Shown: piece by piece, positions 1-9,286 of the stretch
Numbering within the stretch: position 1 is the first letter of the stretch
Layout of the letters: every line of letters starts with the position of its first letter
Source of the DNA: Bacteroidales bacterium
GTDB lineage: Bacteria; Bacteroidota; Bacteroidia; Bacteroidales; WRLA01
NCBI GenBank assembly: GCA_009777825.1
Contig: WRLA01000008.1
Span: forward strand, 1-64,000
DNA length: 64,000 nt
Reading direction: 5' to 3'
Position numbers and translations under genes: made by a program
The notes under the pieces: generated by a model
What the model saw: the letters and a program-made list of their open reading frames with translations, nothing else
Databases searched by the model: none
What the model was told of the DNA's origin: nothing

Positions 1-1
1 G

Positions 2-100
2 TGGTCTATCAAGGGGGCACAAAGAATTGTAAATCTGAGAGCTTACTGGAAAAGCAAACGATGGAATGACTTGACGTATCAAATCAAAATGGCGGCTTAG
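2..100 (+). pseudogene. C-terminal end of a transposase, cut by the window edge
   Basis: An open frame enters from the left edge and stops at 98-100. Its last residues, with the motif WSIKGAQRIVNLRAYW followed by KSKRW, look like the C-terminal tail of ISKra4-type transposases, which commonly end in a RWS-x-EGA-x-LR motif and a short W-rich segment. Only 32 codons are visible, so the family call rests on this tail. It is followed 23 bases later by a perfect inverted repeat that may belong to the end of the same element. Whether the gene is whole upstream cannot be seen. Confidence 0.4.
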
Positions 101-122
101 TCCAATTTGTCATACACCCGAA

Positions 123-163
123 CCAGGGCAAACGCATTAAAATTCTTAATGCGTTTGCCCTGG
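123..163. repeat. Perfect 18-bp inverted repeat (hairpin)
   Basis: CCAGGGCAAACGCATTAA at 123-140 is followed after a 5-base loop by its exact reverse complement at 146-163. Nineteen bases of the left arm (124-142) recur at 57258-57276, and both places also carry TGTCATACACCC nearby. It is therefore a dispersed repeat, possibly an insertion-sequence end or a terminator after the transposase tail. Confidence 0.85.
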
Positions 164-193
164 ACAGCCGCCTTTGCAATGAAATATTTTTCA

Positions 194-201
194 TATCTTT
201 G
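194..201 (+). promoter_or_regulatory. Bacteroidetes -7 promoter box TATCTTTG
   Basis: TATCTTTG fits the Bacteroidetes TAnnTTTG box and lies 22 bases before the chosen ATG at 224. A TTTG at 173-176 could serve as the -33 element. Confidence 0.7.
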
Positions 202-223
202 CACAAAAATAAAATTTAAAAAT

Positions 224-2182
224 ATGAAACGAGTACTTTACGTAATAATAGCGTTCTTGTTGAGTGATTCAACCCTGTATGCCCAATCTAATGCGGCTAA
301 TGCGGGAAAGGAATTTTATATTTCATATATTCATCAAACGTATGCTGCGTCAACGTTGCAATTAAAAGTAGTAGTAGAAAAAGCCTGCACGATCACAGCC
401 CAATACAATAATCAGCCGGGCGTTTACTGGTACGGGTGGAACAATACCTTGGTTACTCAGGGCATTTATACCGCCAATGTATCGTACAATGATGTGGTTA
501 ATATTCCGGCTTTCGGTAGCGGTGGCATAACATCCCGCACTCTTACGCTTACCTCAACGGAAGACGTCTGTGTGTATGCCATCAATTACTATAATGCCTC
601 TTCGGATGCAACTTGTGTTTTGCCTGTTCCCACCTGGGGAACCGAATACAGGTTGGCGACGGGAGATCCGATAGCGGATTTTCAAGGCGCTTATGCTATT
701 GTGGCAAATGAACCCGGTACGATAGTAACCTTGCATGATAATTCTACCATCACATTAAATAAAAACGAAGTCTATCACTTTCTAAACGCTACTGCGGCTG
801 ATATGACAGGCATGAGAATTGCCGCTACAAAACCTGTTGGTCTCTTTAGCGGTACTACTGCCGCTTATGGTCCCGGACAGAGTGGCGCTTATGGTTGTTC
901 CTCAATGGGTGGCGTTTCCGGAGACCATACCTATGAGCAAGTGTGGAGTGTGGATAAATGGGGAAAGGACTTTTTTGCGTTTCCGATACTTACTCCGACC
1001 GGCGGAGGTAACTGGGGAGGAATGTTAGCGCTTGTTGCCAACGAGAACGATACCAAGATTACCCTCTCCGGCGGCATTAATGGAGGTTCGCCCTTGAATT
1101 ATGTTTTGAATGCGGGAGAAAAACAGTATGTCTGTTATGTCATGTCCGGTTTGACACAGATTGTCTCCGATAAGCCGATAATGGTATTTTTGGTTCTTCC
1201 GGATGCCTGTGTGATGTATATTCCGCCTACCGACCAACGCATACATCATGCTTTTGTGGCGCCGTTTGTTCTTACGGGTAATACCAACATCCACAATCAT
1301 GGCATTGACCTGCTAATACCGGCTGCCTATTGGGATCAGACGGTGATTCAACACGATGGCGTAGTTGTTCCACATTCACTTTATACGGTAAACACCAGCG
1401 TCCATTTCCCCGACTGGTACCATGTACGCAGGAACTTGACCGATGAAGATATTAAGATTGACATCGTCTGTCCGGGCGGATTTTTAGCATACATCAGCGG
1501 AAATGGATCTGCAGAAACGTACGCTTTTTCTTCGGGCGCAGGAGATTACGACCTCCAAAATTACTTTACCATTCAGGAAAAAGGCACCACCATAGATACC
1601 TACTACGAAAATACAACAGAAACCACCCATACTTTCGAATCATCAGACGACATTGTCGTAAAACGAACATTAGAATCTCCCTTTGATGTGGTTACATGGC
1701 TTATCAACGGCGTTCAGTATGCGATTGCAGAAAATGGCAATATCACGAACACCTTGTACTTCCCCGCTTCGGCGCCGGAGTTCCATTCGGGCGAAAATAC
1801 CATAACCATGTCGGTGCGCTTTGCGGAAACTACGGCAGACTCGCTTTATACCGGAAAAGTGTGGCTGACGATGATGGAGTGTGAATTTTACGCCAACGAC
1901 GTCCACCATGAGAATTTGCCGGATACGGTTTTTTGTTCCAAAAATGTGAACTTCCGCGCCGAAATAGAGGATTTACATCCCGATGCGGGTAGCCTGAAAT
2001 GGTTTATTGACGGAACAGAGGAAACTGCCGCACAGGATCAGTTGAAATGGAGCAAAGAGTTTGAGACCGGCGTGTATCAAATTGAAATGTGGGTGCGCTT
2101 TGAAAACAATGAAACGGCAACGATAACAAGCACCCTGAAAGTTGAGGTTTTCTGGATTAAGATGAAGAATGTTACGCATTGA
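224..2182 (+). CDS. Secreted IgGFc-binding-like protein
   Basis: This 652-residue protein starts with a signal peptide (MKRVLYVIIAFLLS... ending in LYAQ). I chose ATG 224 because it follows a promoter box and begins the signal peptide; the frame is open further upstream. Residues of about 22-440 have the pattern of IgGFc-binding N-terminal domains: AGKEFYISY at the start, repeated strand motifs such as VCVYAINYY, and a late PGGFLAYISG. The rest looks like Ig-type beta sandwiches. I see no T9SS sorting domain, which is unusual for such proteins in Bacteroidales, and the stop codon abuts dispersed repeats, so a sorting domain may have been lost. The role is probably surface or extracellular adhesion; the ligand is unknown. 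Confidence 0.75.
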   Translation: MKRVLYVIIAFLLSDSTLYAQSNAANAGKEFYISYIHQTYAASTLQLKVVVEKACTITAQYNNQPGVYWYGWNNTLVTQGIYTANVSYNDVVNIPAFGSGGITSRTLTLTSTEDVCVYAINYYNASSDATCVLPVPTWGTEYRLATGDPIADFQGAYAIVANEPGTIVTLHDNSTITLNKNEVYHFLNATAADMTGMRIAATKPVGLFSGTTAAYGPGQSGAYGCSSMGGVSGDHTYEQVWSVDKWGKDFFAFPILTPTGGGNWGGMLALVANENDTKITLSGGINGGSPLNYVLNAGEKQYVCYVMSGLTQIVSDKPIMVFLVLPDACVMYIPPTDQRIHHAFVAPFVLTGNTNIHNHGIDLLIPAAYWDQTVIQHDGVVVPHSLYTVNTSVHFPDWYHVRRNLTDEDIKIDIVCPGGFLAYISGNGSAETYAFSSGAGDYDLQNYFTIQEKGTTIDTYYENTTETTHTFESSDDIVVKRTLESPFDVVTWLINGVQYAIAENGNITNTLYFPASAPEFHSGENTITMSVRFAETTADSLYTGKVWLTMMECEFYANDVHHENLPDTVFCSKNVNFRAEIEDLHPDAGSLKWFIDGTEETAAQDQLKWSKEFETGVYQIEMWVRFENNETATITSTLKVEVFWIKMKNVTH

Positions 2183-2330
2183 TGCGATATGCGATATGCG
2201 ATGTGAGATGTGCGATGCGAGATGTGAGATGTGAGATTTGCGATGTGCGATGTGAGACAGCGCGTCATTGCGAGGAGGAACGACGAAGCAATCCGGAACT
2301 ACGAGTTACGAGTTACTTTATTCAGCACAG
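2183..2330. repeat. Dispersed repeat cluster (GCGATGTGAGAT tandem and GTCATTGCGAGG type)
   Basis: Right after the stop codon come about ten degenerate copies of GCGATGTGAGAT-like units, then a unit beginning GTCATTGCGAGGAGGAACG and ending in AGCAATCCGG, then CGAGTTACGAGTTAC and TTCAGCACAGAG. The same modules reappear near 3020, 12150-12310, 39850, 41150, 49830, 57290 and 58750. The reading frames that cross it are translations of repeats, not genes. Confidence 0.8.
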
Positions 2331-2552
2331 AGTGGGTATTTTCTGTTGTAACAATGAAAAAAAAGAATAACTTTGTGTCCATTCTATCAAGCAAGTAAGC
2401 CAAGATGTGTGCTTGGGATTAAATTCCATCACAAAGTACGGTTCCGGTTGTTGGTAATGAAATACTTGGTACGTTAGAGTCCACATAAAAGACTACATTA
2501 CGTTAAAACCGCTGGTCTTGATAGTATTTATTATTTACTAAAAGGAGGATTT

Positions 2553-2947
2553 ATGTCAAAAAAGAAATCAAGTAAAGCAAAGAAGCTTAAGACAAAACAT
2601 GGATTGGCGTTAATATCACTCCAAACAACAAAATATCAGGAGGTAAGCTCCTGTCAAGCAAAGTCCCCAAACGGAAAAATCAGGTGGGTTTAATTTTACG
2701 TGCATCTGCCAATACACTCAGGGTCAATGATACGCCTCTGGGATCCTATTTCCGAAGAATATATATACCGGCCATCATTGCCACTGCTAATAAACTCGGA
2801 AGAATCCTGTACACATTAGTAAAAACAAAAACAGAATACGATGAATCGTTACTCAAAACCAATGAAAGTGAAAGGCTCAAAAAAAGATTAAACAAAATAC
2901 GAAAAGAAATGGAAAAAATTGAAAATCAACTAGATGAACGTGCTTGA
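2553..2947 (+). pseudogene. IS110-family transposase with an internal deletion
   Basis: An ATG at 2553 with a strong ribosome site (AAAGGAGG) opens MSKKKSSKAKKLK, a plausible transposase start, but that frame soon ends. From about 2591, in another frame, the sequence reads WIGVNITPNNKISGGKLLSS and then, from 2684, GLILRASANTLRVNDTPLGS, which is the conserved C-terminal IS116/IS110/IS902 domain with its usual S-G-G-K and L-G-x-x-x-R-R motifs. A coiled, Lys/Glu-rich tail follows. The catalytic N-terminal RuvC-like domain and most of the protein (family members are about 300-400 residues) are absent. This is a decayed element; the AT-rich 2370-2552 stretch may be its left flank. Confidence 0.75.
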
Positions 2948-2950
2948 AAA

Positions 2951-3080
2951 TGTTTGTTATATAAAAGGACACAAAGGACTTTCACAAAGGACACAAAGAT
3001 AATGGGGAAAAACATTGGATTGTTTTGCTCCGCTCGCAATGACGAGAAGTGTCTCACATCGCATATTTCACATCGCACTA
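2951..3080. repeat. Dispersed repeats after IS110 remnant
   Basis: TTTGTTATATAAAAGGACAC at about 2951-2970 recurs with one change near 40985. It is followed by CACAAAGGA modules, a GCTCGCAATGACGAG unit and TCACATCGCA modules up to the end of the convergent uup gene. No gene is visible here. Confidence 0.7.
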
Positions 3081-3082
3081 CC

Positions 3083-4966
3083 TTACATCTCTCCCCCCAC
3101 CTCCATCCACCGTTCCGTTTTAGCCTCTATCATTTCGATGATTTCGCCGATGCGGAGGGAGTAGCGGGTCAGTTCTTCGTTGCTTCCGCCTTGCGAGAGT
3201 TGTTGGGTGAGGATGTGTTTTTCGGTTTCGAGGGCGGTGATTTCGTGTTCTAACTGTTCAAACTCGCGGACGAGTTTTTGCGAGGGTTTGCCTGCTGTTT
3301 TGGATTTCGACGGGAGTGATTTCTGTTCTTTGCGTTGTTCCTGTTGGGATTCTCTTTTTTTGTGAAATTGCTGTTGTTCTTGGTATTCAAGGTATTGGGT
3401 GTAGTTTCCGGGGAAGTCTTTGATTTTTCCGACGCCTTCGAAAGCAAAGATATGGTCGGAGAGCTTATCCATAAACCAGCGGTCGTGCGACACGATGATG
3501 ATGCAGCCGGGGAAGTCGGAGAGAAAATCTTCCAAAGCGTTTAAGGTGGCGATGTCGAGGTCGTTGGTCGGTTCGTCTAAGATGAGGAAGTTGGGATTTC
3601 TCATGAGCGTCATCAGGAGGTAGAGTTTTCGTTTTTCGCCTCCGCTCAGGGTTGAGAAGTAGGCGTACTGCTCCGAGAACGAGAAGCCGAAGTGTTGCAG
3701 GAAGACCGCCGTCGAGACGGTGCCTTTGCCGACATAGACCTCTTCGGCGATATCTTTCATGATGTCAATGACGCGGCGGTCTTGATTCTCTATCCATCCT
3801 TCCTGACGGTAGTAGCCGAATTGCACGGTCTGCCCGATGGTTACCTTGCCCAAGTCCGGCTTCAACGCTCCGGTGATGATGTTGAGCAACGTTGATTTCC
3901 CTGAGCCGTTGGGACCGGCGATGCCTATCTTTTCGCCGTGTTTGAAGATATAACTGAAATCGTCAATCACGACGTTGTCGCCGAAACGTTTGGTGATGTA
4001 GTATATCTCCAATATCTTGTTTCCCAGACGGTTAGCACTCACTTTAAATTCGATTTTATCGCTGTGAAGACGTTTTTTGGCTACTCCTTCGAGGTCATAG
4101 AATGCGTCAATGCGTGCTTTCGACTTGGTGGTGCGGGCTTTGGGCATCCGGCGCATCCATTCCAACTCGGTACGGTAGATGTTGCGGGCTTTTTCGATGG
4201 TTTTCCGTTCTGTTTCAACGAGTTCGGATTTTTTGCCGACGTAGTAAGAATAATTTCCGCTGAAGGAGTAGAGCGTTTTGTTGTCTAATTCCACGATGTA
4301 GTTGCAGATGTTATCTAAGAAATAGCGGTCGTGCGTTACCATGAAGAGGGTGATGTTGTCGGCGCTCAGGTAATCTTCGAGCCATCGAATCATGTCTAAA
4401 TCAAGGTGGTTGGTCGGTTCGTCGAGGATGAGCAGGTCGGCGTCGTCAATCAGGACGCGGGCTAATCCGAGTTTTTTGCGCTGCCCGCCCGACAGGGTTG
4501 AGACCTCTTGGGCGAGGTCGGTAATTCCGAACTTCGTCAATATCTCAGCGATGCGTGTTTCATAGTCCCACGCCTGCAAGAGATCCATCTGCGCTGTTGC
4601 TGCGTCGAAGGCGGCGAAGTGGGCGGGAATGGGATTGGCGTGATAAGCGTCCAACGCCGTATGGTAGGCGTCTATGGTTCTGACGAATTTGTTATCGGTC
4701 GAATAGAGCGTCTCGCGCACGTTGTGCGATTCGTCGAACTTCGGATCTTGTTCCAAATAGCCGATTTTCAACCTCGAACGCACCGACACCGTCCCGGCAT
4801 CCTGCACCTCGCGTCCCAGCAAAATGTTGATGAGCGACGTTTTCCCCGCCCCGTTACGGGCTACCAACGCCTTCTTGTCGCCCCGATTGATTTCTAACGA
4901 AATGCCCTCGAAGAGATGTTTTTCGCCATACGATTTGGATAAACTTTCTGCTTTGATGAAGTTCAT
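3083..4966 (-). CDS. uup: ABC-F family ATPase (Uup-like)
   Basis: This is a soluble 627-residue protein with two ABC ATPase domains and no membrane segments. The first has signature LSGGQRKKLGLARVL and Walker B LLILDEPTNHLD; the second has GPNGSGKST, LSGGEKRKLYL and ILDEPTNDLD. A charged linker after domain one (RRMPKARTTKSKARIDAFY) and a C-terminal coiled coil (about 540-627) match Uup-type ABC-F proteins, which act on ribosomes or branched DNA intermediates rather than in transport. The first Walker A reads ARNGAGKT, with Ala for the usual first Gly. The ATG at 4966 overlaps the stop of the upstream ATPase gene as ATGA, so the two are probably translationally coupled. Confidence 0.9.
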   Translation of the reverse strand: MNFIKAESLSKSYGEKHLFEGISLEINRGDKKALVARNGAGKTSLINILLGREVQDAGTVSVRSRLKIGYLEQDPKFDESHNVRETLYSTDNKFVRTIDAYHTALDAYHANPIPAHFAAFDAATAQMDLLQAWDYETRIAEILTKFGITDLAQEVSTLSGGQRKKLGLARVLIDDADLLILDEPTNHLDLDMIRWLEDYLSADNITLFMVTHDRYFLDNICNYIVELDNKTLYSFSGNYSYYVGKKSELVETERKTIEKARNIYRTELEWMRRMPKARTTKSKARIDAFYDLEGVAKKRLHSDKIEFKVSANRLGNKILEIYYITKRFGDNVVIDDFSYIFKHGEKIGIAGPNGSGKSTLLNIITGALKPDLGKVTIGQTVQFGYYRQEGWIENQDRRVIDIMKDIAEEVYVGKGTVSTAVFLQHFGFSFSEQYAYFSTLSGGEKRKLYLLMTLMRNPNFLILDEPTNDLDIATLNALEDFLSDFPGCIIIVSHDRWFMDKLSDHIFAFEGVGKIKDFPGNYTQYLEYQEQQQFHKKRESQQEQRKEQKSLPSKSKTAGKPSQKLVREFEQLEHEITALETEKHILTQQLSQGGSNEELTRYSLRIGEIIEMIEAKTERWMEVGGEM

Positions 4967-6222
4967 AGTATCAAAAATTTCCAAACAGGGATGATTTCGA
5001 TGTTTATCCCGTTTTCTGTGATTTTATTCTCTTCGTCTCGGGTGATGACGAGCATCTTTTTGATTTCCAATCGTTTGGCAAACTGCAATAACGCATTTAC
5101 TTCACGTTTGCTTGTCTCTATGTCGTTCATGCTGTAACAGACTTGAATTGCCGTCTGTATCTCCGGAACATAAAAATCAACTTCAACGCCTTTGTTATAA
5201 AAATAAACGGCATCGTTTCGTCCGTACTTACGCAGGAGCGTTACGGCAACCAAATTTTCTAACAGGGAGGTATTGCCATCGAGCAAAAAAAGATTCAGTA
5301 AACCGTTATCCGTGAAGTAATATTTCGGATTTGTCTCCTTATCCACGATTTTGTCGGCGATATTTTGTATTGGTGTTATCAGCCACGCATCTTTGGCGTA
5401 ATCCATGTAGTTGATAACCGTGTTGGTGCTGACTTTCGCTCCGGTAGAGGAGATGATGTTGGATAGACGTGTAAACGACGTCTGTTGTTTCACACTTTCC
5501 GCTAATTTTTTAAATAAAATCTTCAATGCGAAAGTGTTATCTATCGAATGACGGGCAGCAATGTCGCCCAAGAATATTTTTTGATAGACGCTTGTTAAAT
5601 AATCCCGTTTCGATTGGAGCATGGCGCCTTCCGGAAAACCTCCGAAGTAAAAATAACTGTTAAACTGCCTTAGGACTTCGGCTTTCCCTTTGGTTGACAA
5701 CAGGGCATTGGAAGTGAAATCCGTATTGTTTGCCGTTAAAAACTCTTTGAAATCGTAAGGATAAACGTCAACGGTGATATATCTGCCGCCAAGCGTAGTT
5801 TGAATGTCGCTGCTCAACATTTTGGCATTGCTTCCTGTGATGTAAACACGGTATTTTGTATCAGCCAAGCGGCGGGCAAACTTTTCCCAACCTGCAATAT
5901 TTTGTATCTCATCAAGAAAAAGTATCGGTTTTTTGCCATATATTTCCCAATGAACTTCCAAAAGCACATTCAAATCCTCCGCGGTAATGCCGGAAAGCCG
6001 TTCATCTTCAAAGTTCATGTAGAGCAGTTCATCCCATTTCATCCCTTGCGCGAGAAGTTGCTGAATGCGCTGGTAGAGCAAAAAAGATTTGCCCGCCCGA
6101 CGAATACCGACAAAAACGTAATTTCCAAACTCCTCAAACGTAAAATCCCGCCTAACTATCTTGTAATTAGGAATTTCCATTTGATTATCGGCAATAATCT
6201 GTTTCAAAACATCTTTGTTCAT
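4963..6222 (-). CDS. AAA ATPase with DUF4143 domain
   Basis: The protein has 419 residues. The N-terminal AAA part carries Walker A GIRRAGKS (about 38-45) and Walker B ILFLDEIQN, then an ITGSNAKML sensor-like segment; the C-terminal half is the DUF4143 nuclease-like region ending in a PD-(D/E)xK-like stretch (VEVDFYVPEIQTAIQVCYS). Such proteins are widespread and variable in Bacteroidetes; their biological role is unsettled, with restriction, toxin or transposon functions suggested. The stop overlaps the uup start by the sequence ATGA. An imperfectly spaced palindrome at 6235-6250 lies just before the start and may be an operator. Confidence 0.8.
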   Translation of the reverse strand: MNKDVLKQIIADNQMEIPNYKIVRRDFTFEEFGNYVFVGIRRAGKSFLLYQRIQQLLAQGMKWDELLYMNFEDERLSGITAEDLNVLLEVHWEIYGKKPILFLDEIQNIAGWEKFARRLADTKYRVYITGSNAKMLSSDIQTTLGGRYITVDVYPYDFKEFLTANNTDFTSNALLSTKGKAEVLRQFNSYFYFGGFPEGAMLQSKRDYLTSVYQKIFLGDIAARHSIDNTFALKILFKKLAESVKQQTSFTRLSNIISSTGAKVSTNTVINYMDYAKDAWLITPIQNIADKIVDKETNPKYYFTDNGLLNLFLLDGNTSLLENLVAVTLLRKYGRNDAVYFYNKGVEVDFYVPEIQTAIQVCYSMNDIETSKREVNALLQFAKRLEIKKMLVITRDEENKITENGINIEIIPVWKFLIL

Positions 6223-6234
6223 TATATCATTTTT

Positions 6235-6250
6235 GTTCTGTACACAGAAC
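6235..6250. promoter_or_regulatory. Possible operator palindrome upstream of the DUF4143 gene
   Basis: GTTCTGT and ACAGAAC are exact 7-base arms separated by two bases. The site lies 13 bases upstream of the ATPase ATG at 6222 on the minus strand. No TAnnTTTG box was found for this gene, so an operator role is only a suggestion. Confidence 0.3.
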
Positions 6251-6296
6251 GGAAACGGCGTGTTTTTATTTTATAGGTAGAATAAAAATGATTAGT

Positions 6297-6746
6297 TAGT
6301 CGTTCCTTAAAAAGATAATTTCAAGCGGCGAGGTAATATAATTTTTGCGGGCAAAAGGGGGGCGCGGGAATGATAATCTTTACTCCATTGATTTCCGATT
6401 TGCCTTTACCGCCTCTGTCGTATGCGAGTTCTTTCGGAAGCTGTATGTCAACCATCGTACGGATAGGAACGCTCGGCGCACCTCTGTCCGAATAGTAGGG
6501 CTTAAACTCGTCCTCAAAATACTTCCAATCTATTGCATTTGCCAATAATGCCAACGAGTGATGTGGATCGATTAAATCTTCGAGCCGGGTGCGAAAAATT
6601 TCGCGCTGATTCCTGTCTGGTAACTTTCCTAACATAATTTGCCGCTTTTTTGACTACAAAAATACAAAAAATGGTTGAATTATACAGGGATTGTTGATAT
6701 TATTTCATTGATTGTTAATAACTTATGATATTTTAAGGAACGACTA
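6297..6746 (-). mobile_element. IS5-type deletion derivative with intact terminal inverted repeats (MITE-like)
   Basis: TAGTCGTTCCTTAAAA at 6297-6312 is exactly repeated in inverse at 6731-6746. Between them is only a fused transposase fragment on the minus strand. TA dinucleotides at the outer edges could be the target duplication. At 450 bp the element is far shorter than a full IS5-group element, but with both ends preserved it could still be moved by a transposase supplied elsewhere. Confidence 0.75.
6321..6635 (-). pseudogene. Transposase fragment, IS5 family (DUF772 N-terminus joined to an internal piece)
   Basis: The first 62 residues (MLGKLPDRNQREIFRTRLED and on to SVPIRTMV) are the DUF772 N-terminal domain of IS5-type transposases. 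They run straight into LPKELAYDRGGKGKSEINGV, a motif that normally lies some 200 residues further on. The DDE catalytic core between them is missing, so the 104-residue product cannot catalyse transposition. The join is in frame, which suggests one clean internal deletion. It lies inside the terminal repeats at 6297-6746. Confidence 0.75.
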
Positions 6747-6782
6747 TTTAATGTAATTGAGTAATTGAAATGAAATTTTTTG

Positions 6783-6790
6783 TACATTTG
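6783..6790 (+). promoter_or_regulatory. Promoter box TACATTTG for the OPT transporter
   Basis: TACATTTG fits TAnnTTTG and lies 29 bases before the ATG at 6820. Confidence 0.6.
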
Positions 6791-6819
6791 CACCGACTAA
6801 ATGATAAACTTTATAATCA

Positions 6820-8949
6820 ATGAAAAAACCATCTAATGTTAAAAATTTCTCTCCGGAAGAGCCGATAGCCGGACTTCCCGAGAACGCCTACCGCGAGTTG
6901 CGCGAGGGCGAAGAGTACAAACCTATTCTGTCGGCAGAGAGCAAATTCCCCGAAGTGAACTTCCGTTCGGTGTCGTGGGGATTGCTGATGGCGATACTTT
7001 TTTCGGCTGCGGCTGCCTACCTTGGATTGAAGGTCGGACAAGTGTTCGAGGCGGCGATACCGATTGCCATCATCGCCATCGGACTTTCGGCGGTCTCGAA
7101 ACGGAAAGGCGCACTGGGCGAAAATGTCATCATTCAGTCCATCGGCGCGAGTTCGGGCGTAATTGTCGCAGGGACAATCTTCACGTTGCCCGCGCTGTAT
7201 ATCCTGCAGGCGAAATATCCCGACATCACGGTATCGTTCATGCAAGTGTTTATCAGTTCGACACTGGGCGGGATGCTGGGGATTTTGTTCCTGATACCTT
7301 TTCGCAAGTACTTTGTGAGCGAGATGCACGGCAAGTATCCGTTTCCGGAGGCGACAGCCGCCACGCAGGTGTTAGTGTCGGGCGAAAAGGGCGGTTCGCA
7401 GGCAAAACCGCTCATCATCGCAGGACTTATCGGTGGACTGTACGACTTCATCATCGCCACCTTCGGAACATGGGCAGAGGTTTTTTCATCGCGTGTTACT
7501 GCTATCGGCACTGCCGTTGCTACGAAAGCGAAACTCGTCTTCAACATCAACATCGGGGCGGCGGTTCTCGGATTGGGATACATCATCGGACTGAAATACG
7601 CACTCATCATCTGTGCCGGTTCGGCGCTTGTGTGGTTTGTCATCATCCCGATGCTGCCTTACATCAGCGTTGACTTTTTGACGGCGATAAATCCCATCTA
7701 TACCGGCGACATCCTTGCGAATGTTGAGCCGGAGGTCATTTTCAAGGAATTTGCCCGTCATATCGGAATCGGTGCTATAGCGATGGCGGGGATTATCGGC
7801 ATCGTCCGGTCGCGAAAAATCATCAAAAGCGCCTTAGGACTTGCCGCAAAGGAGATGAAAGGCAAAGGCAAAAACGTGAACGCCGAAACCAAACGCACAC
7901 AACGCGACCTCTCCATGAAAATCATCGCCATCGGAACCATCATTGCCCTCATAGCGACGTTCATCTTCTTCTGGTTCGGCGTGGTGAACAACTTGCTCTT
8001 TGCGGTCATCGGCATCATCGTTGTTGCCGTCATCGCGTTTCTGTTTACGACGGTGGCGGCGAATGCCATCGCCATCGTAGGCACCAATCCTGTTTCGGGG
8101 ATGACGTTGATGACGTTGATACTGGCTTCGGTCGTTTTGGTTGCCGTGGGACTGAACGGCACGGGTGGCATGGTGGCTGCCATGATCATTGGCGGCGTGG
8201 TCTGTACGGCGCTCTCCATGGCGGGCGGTTTTATCTCCGACTTGAAAACGGGTTATTGGATAGGAACCACGCCGGCGAAGCAGCAGGCGTGGAAATTTCT
8301 CGGAACGCTCGTCTCTGCCGCCACAGTGGGCGGAGTGCTGATTATTTTGAATAAGACCTACGGCTTCGCCGCCGACGCCGCCCATCCCAACCCGTTAGTG
8401 GCGCCGCAGGCGAATGCCATGGCTGCCATCATTGACCCGCTCATGTCGGGCAGCGGAGCGCCATGGCTCCTGTATGCGGTGGGCGCAGCGATTGCGCTTA
8501 TCCTCACATTCTGCAAAATACCCGCTTTACCTTTCGCGCTGGGGATGTTTATTCCCTTTCAACTGAATATCCCGTTGCTTGTCGGCGGATGTATCAGTTG
8601 GTATGTCTCCACACGCTCGAAAGACAACGCGCTGAACACGGCTCGCAAAGAAAAAGGAACACTGCTCGCCTCGGGATTTATCGCAGGCGGAGCGTTGATG
8701 GGCGTCATGAGCGCTGCCATAAAATATGTCCAGACAAATCTGGCTGACACGGAAATCCTCGCTCAGGGATTAACGCGGGTTTCCGAAGACCCGATGATTC
8801 GGGAAGCAGTCAGCAAAATAGACCAGTCGTACAGTTTTACGATGATGCCATGGGCGGAAAGCAACGGCGCGATGTGGTTAGGATTGATGATGTACGCACT
8901 GCTGATTGTTTATATGGTTTGGGATAGTTTTAGGGTGAAGAATAACTAA
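6820..8949 (+). CDS. OPT-family oligopeptide transporter
   Basis: This is a 709-residue polytopic inner-membrane protein. After about 45 cytoplasmic residues (with the typical YRELREGEEYKPIL lead) it has some 14-16 hydrophobic segments, including the conserved SWGLLMAILFSAAAAYLGL and the EATAATQVL motif seen in bacterial OPT proteins. OPT carriers import oligopeptides or metal chelates with protons; the substrate here cannot be told. The start follows a promoter box and no other gene shares the transcript. Confidence 0.88.
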   Translation: MKKPSNVKNFSPEEPIAGLPENAYRELREGEEYKPILSAESKFPEVNFRSVSWGLLMAILFSAAAAYLGLKVGQVFEAAIPIAIIAIGLSAVSKRKGALGENVIIQSIGASSGVIVAGTIFTLPALYILQAKYPDITVSFMQVFISSTLGGMLGILFLIPFRKYFVSEMHGKYPFPEATAATQVLVSGEKGGSQAKPLIIAGLIGGLYDFIIATFGTWAEVFSSRVTAIGTAVATKAKLVFNINIGAAVLGLGYIIGLKYALIICAGSALVWFVIIPMLPYISVDFLTAINPIYTGDILANVEPEVIFKEFARHIGIGAIAMAGIIGIVRSRKIIKSALGLAAKEMKGKGKNVNAETKRTQRDLSMKIIAIGTIIALIATFIFFWFGVVNNLLFAVIGIIVVAVIAFLFTTVAANAIAIVGTNPVSGMTLMTLILASVVLVAVGLNGTGGMVAAMIIGGVVCTALSMAGGFISDLKTGYWIGTTPAKQQAWKFLGTLVSAATVGGVLIILNKTYGFAADAAHPNPLVAPQANAMAAIIDPLMSGSGAPWLLYAVGAAIALILTFCKIPALPFALGMFIPFQLNIPLLVGGCISWYVSTRSKDNALNTARKEKGTLLASGFIAGGALMGVMSAAIKYVQTNLADTEILAQGLTRVSEDPMIREAVSKIDQSYSFTMMPWAESNGAMWLGLMMYALLIVYMVWDSFRVKNN

Positions 8950-9018
8950 TTGAAAAATGTTGCAGAGTTACTGCTTTTACGTTAACTTTTAACAATTATT
9001 ATTCATATTCGCTTTCCA

Positions 9019-9213
9019 TTAAACGGCAGATAGTTGAATTTTTCTGTACATATTGTAGGTCAGATTCATCAGACCAATAATTGCCATAATCCGTTTAATA
9101 CCAATACATTAGATATACATACTATTCATGGAATTTTCCATAAACCCGAAAATATGCTCCACGCGGGAACGAATACGCAATTTTTCTCGATTATTTGCAA
9201 CGATTTGAAATGC
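9019..9213 (-). pseudogene. C-terminal remnant of an IS5-family transposase
   Basis: Read on the minus strand, the segment gives SRVEHIFGFMENSMNSMYI, then an in-frame TAA, then CIGIKRIMAIIGLMNLTYN and MYRKIQLSAV before a final stop at 9019-9021. RVEHIFGFME and GLMNLTYN are conserved C-terminal motifs of ISPg-type IS5 transposases. There is no start, the catalytic core is missing and the frame is broken. It fills most of the otherwise gene-free 8950-9286 interval. Confidence 0.75.
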
Positions 9214-9255
9214 ACCCGGTAGCGCACGCAGATGACGCAGATTCGACAGATTATG

Positions 9256-9263
9256 TATCTTTG
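9256..9263 (+). promoter_or_regulatory. Promoter box TATCTTTG
   Basis: TATCTTTG lies 23 bases before the ATG at 9287 of the YiiX-like gene. Confidence 0.65.
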
Positions 9264-9286
9264 CAGGTTGAAAAATGTCATGAACT

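Noticed and set aside
2954-3253. Plus-strand frame of 99 codons
   Set aside because: The first half is repeat sequence and the second is antisense to the uup gene.
9034-9222. Plus-strand frame of 62 codons
   Set aside because: It is antisense to the clear IS5 transposase remnant.
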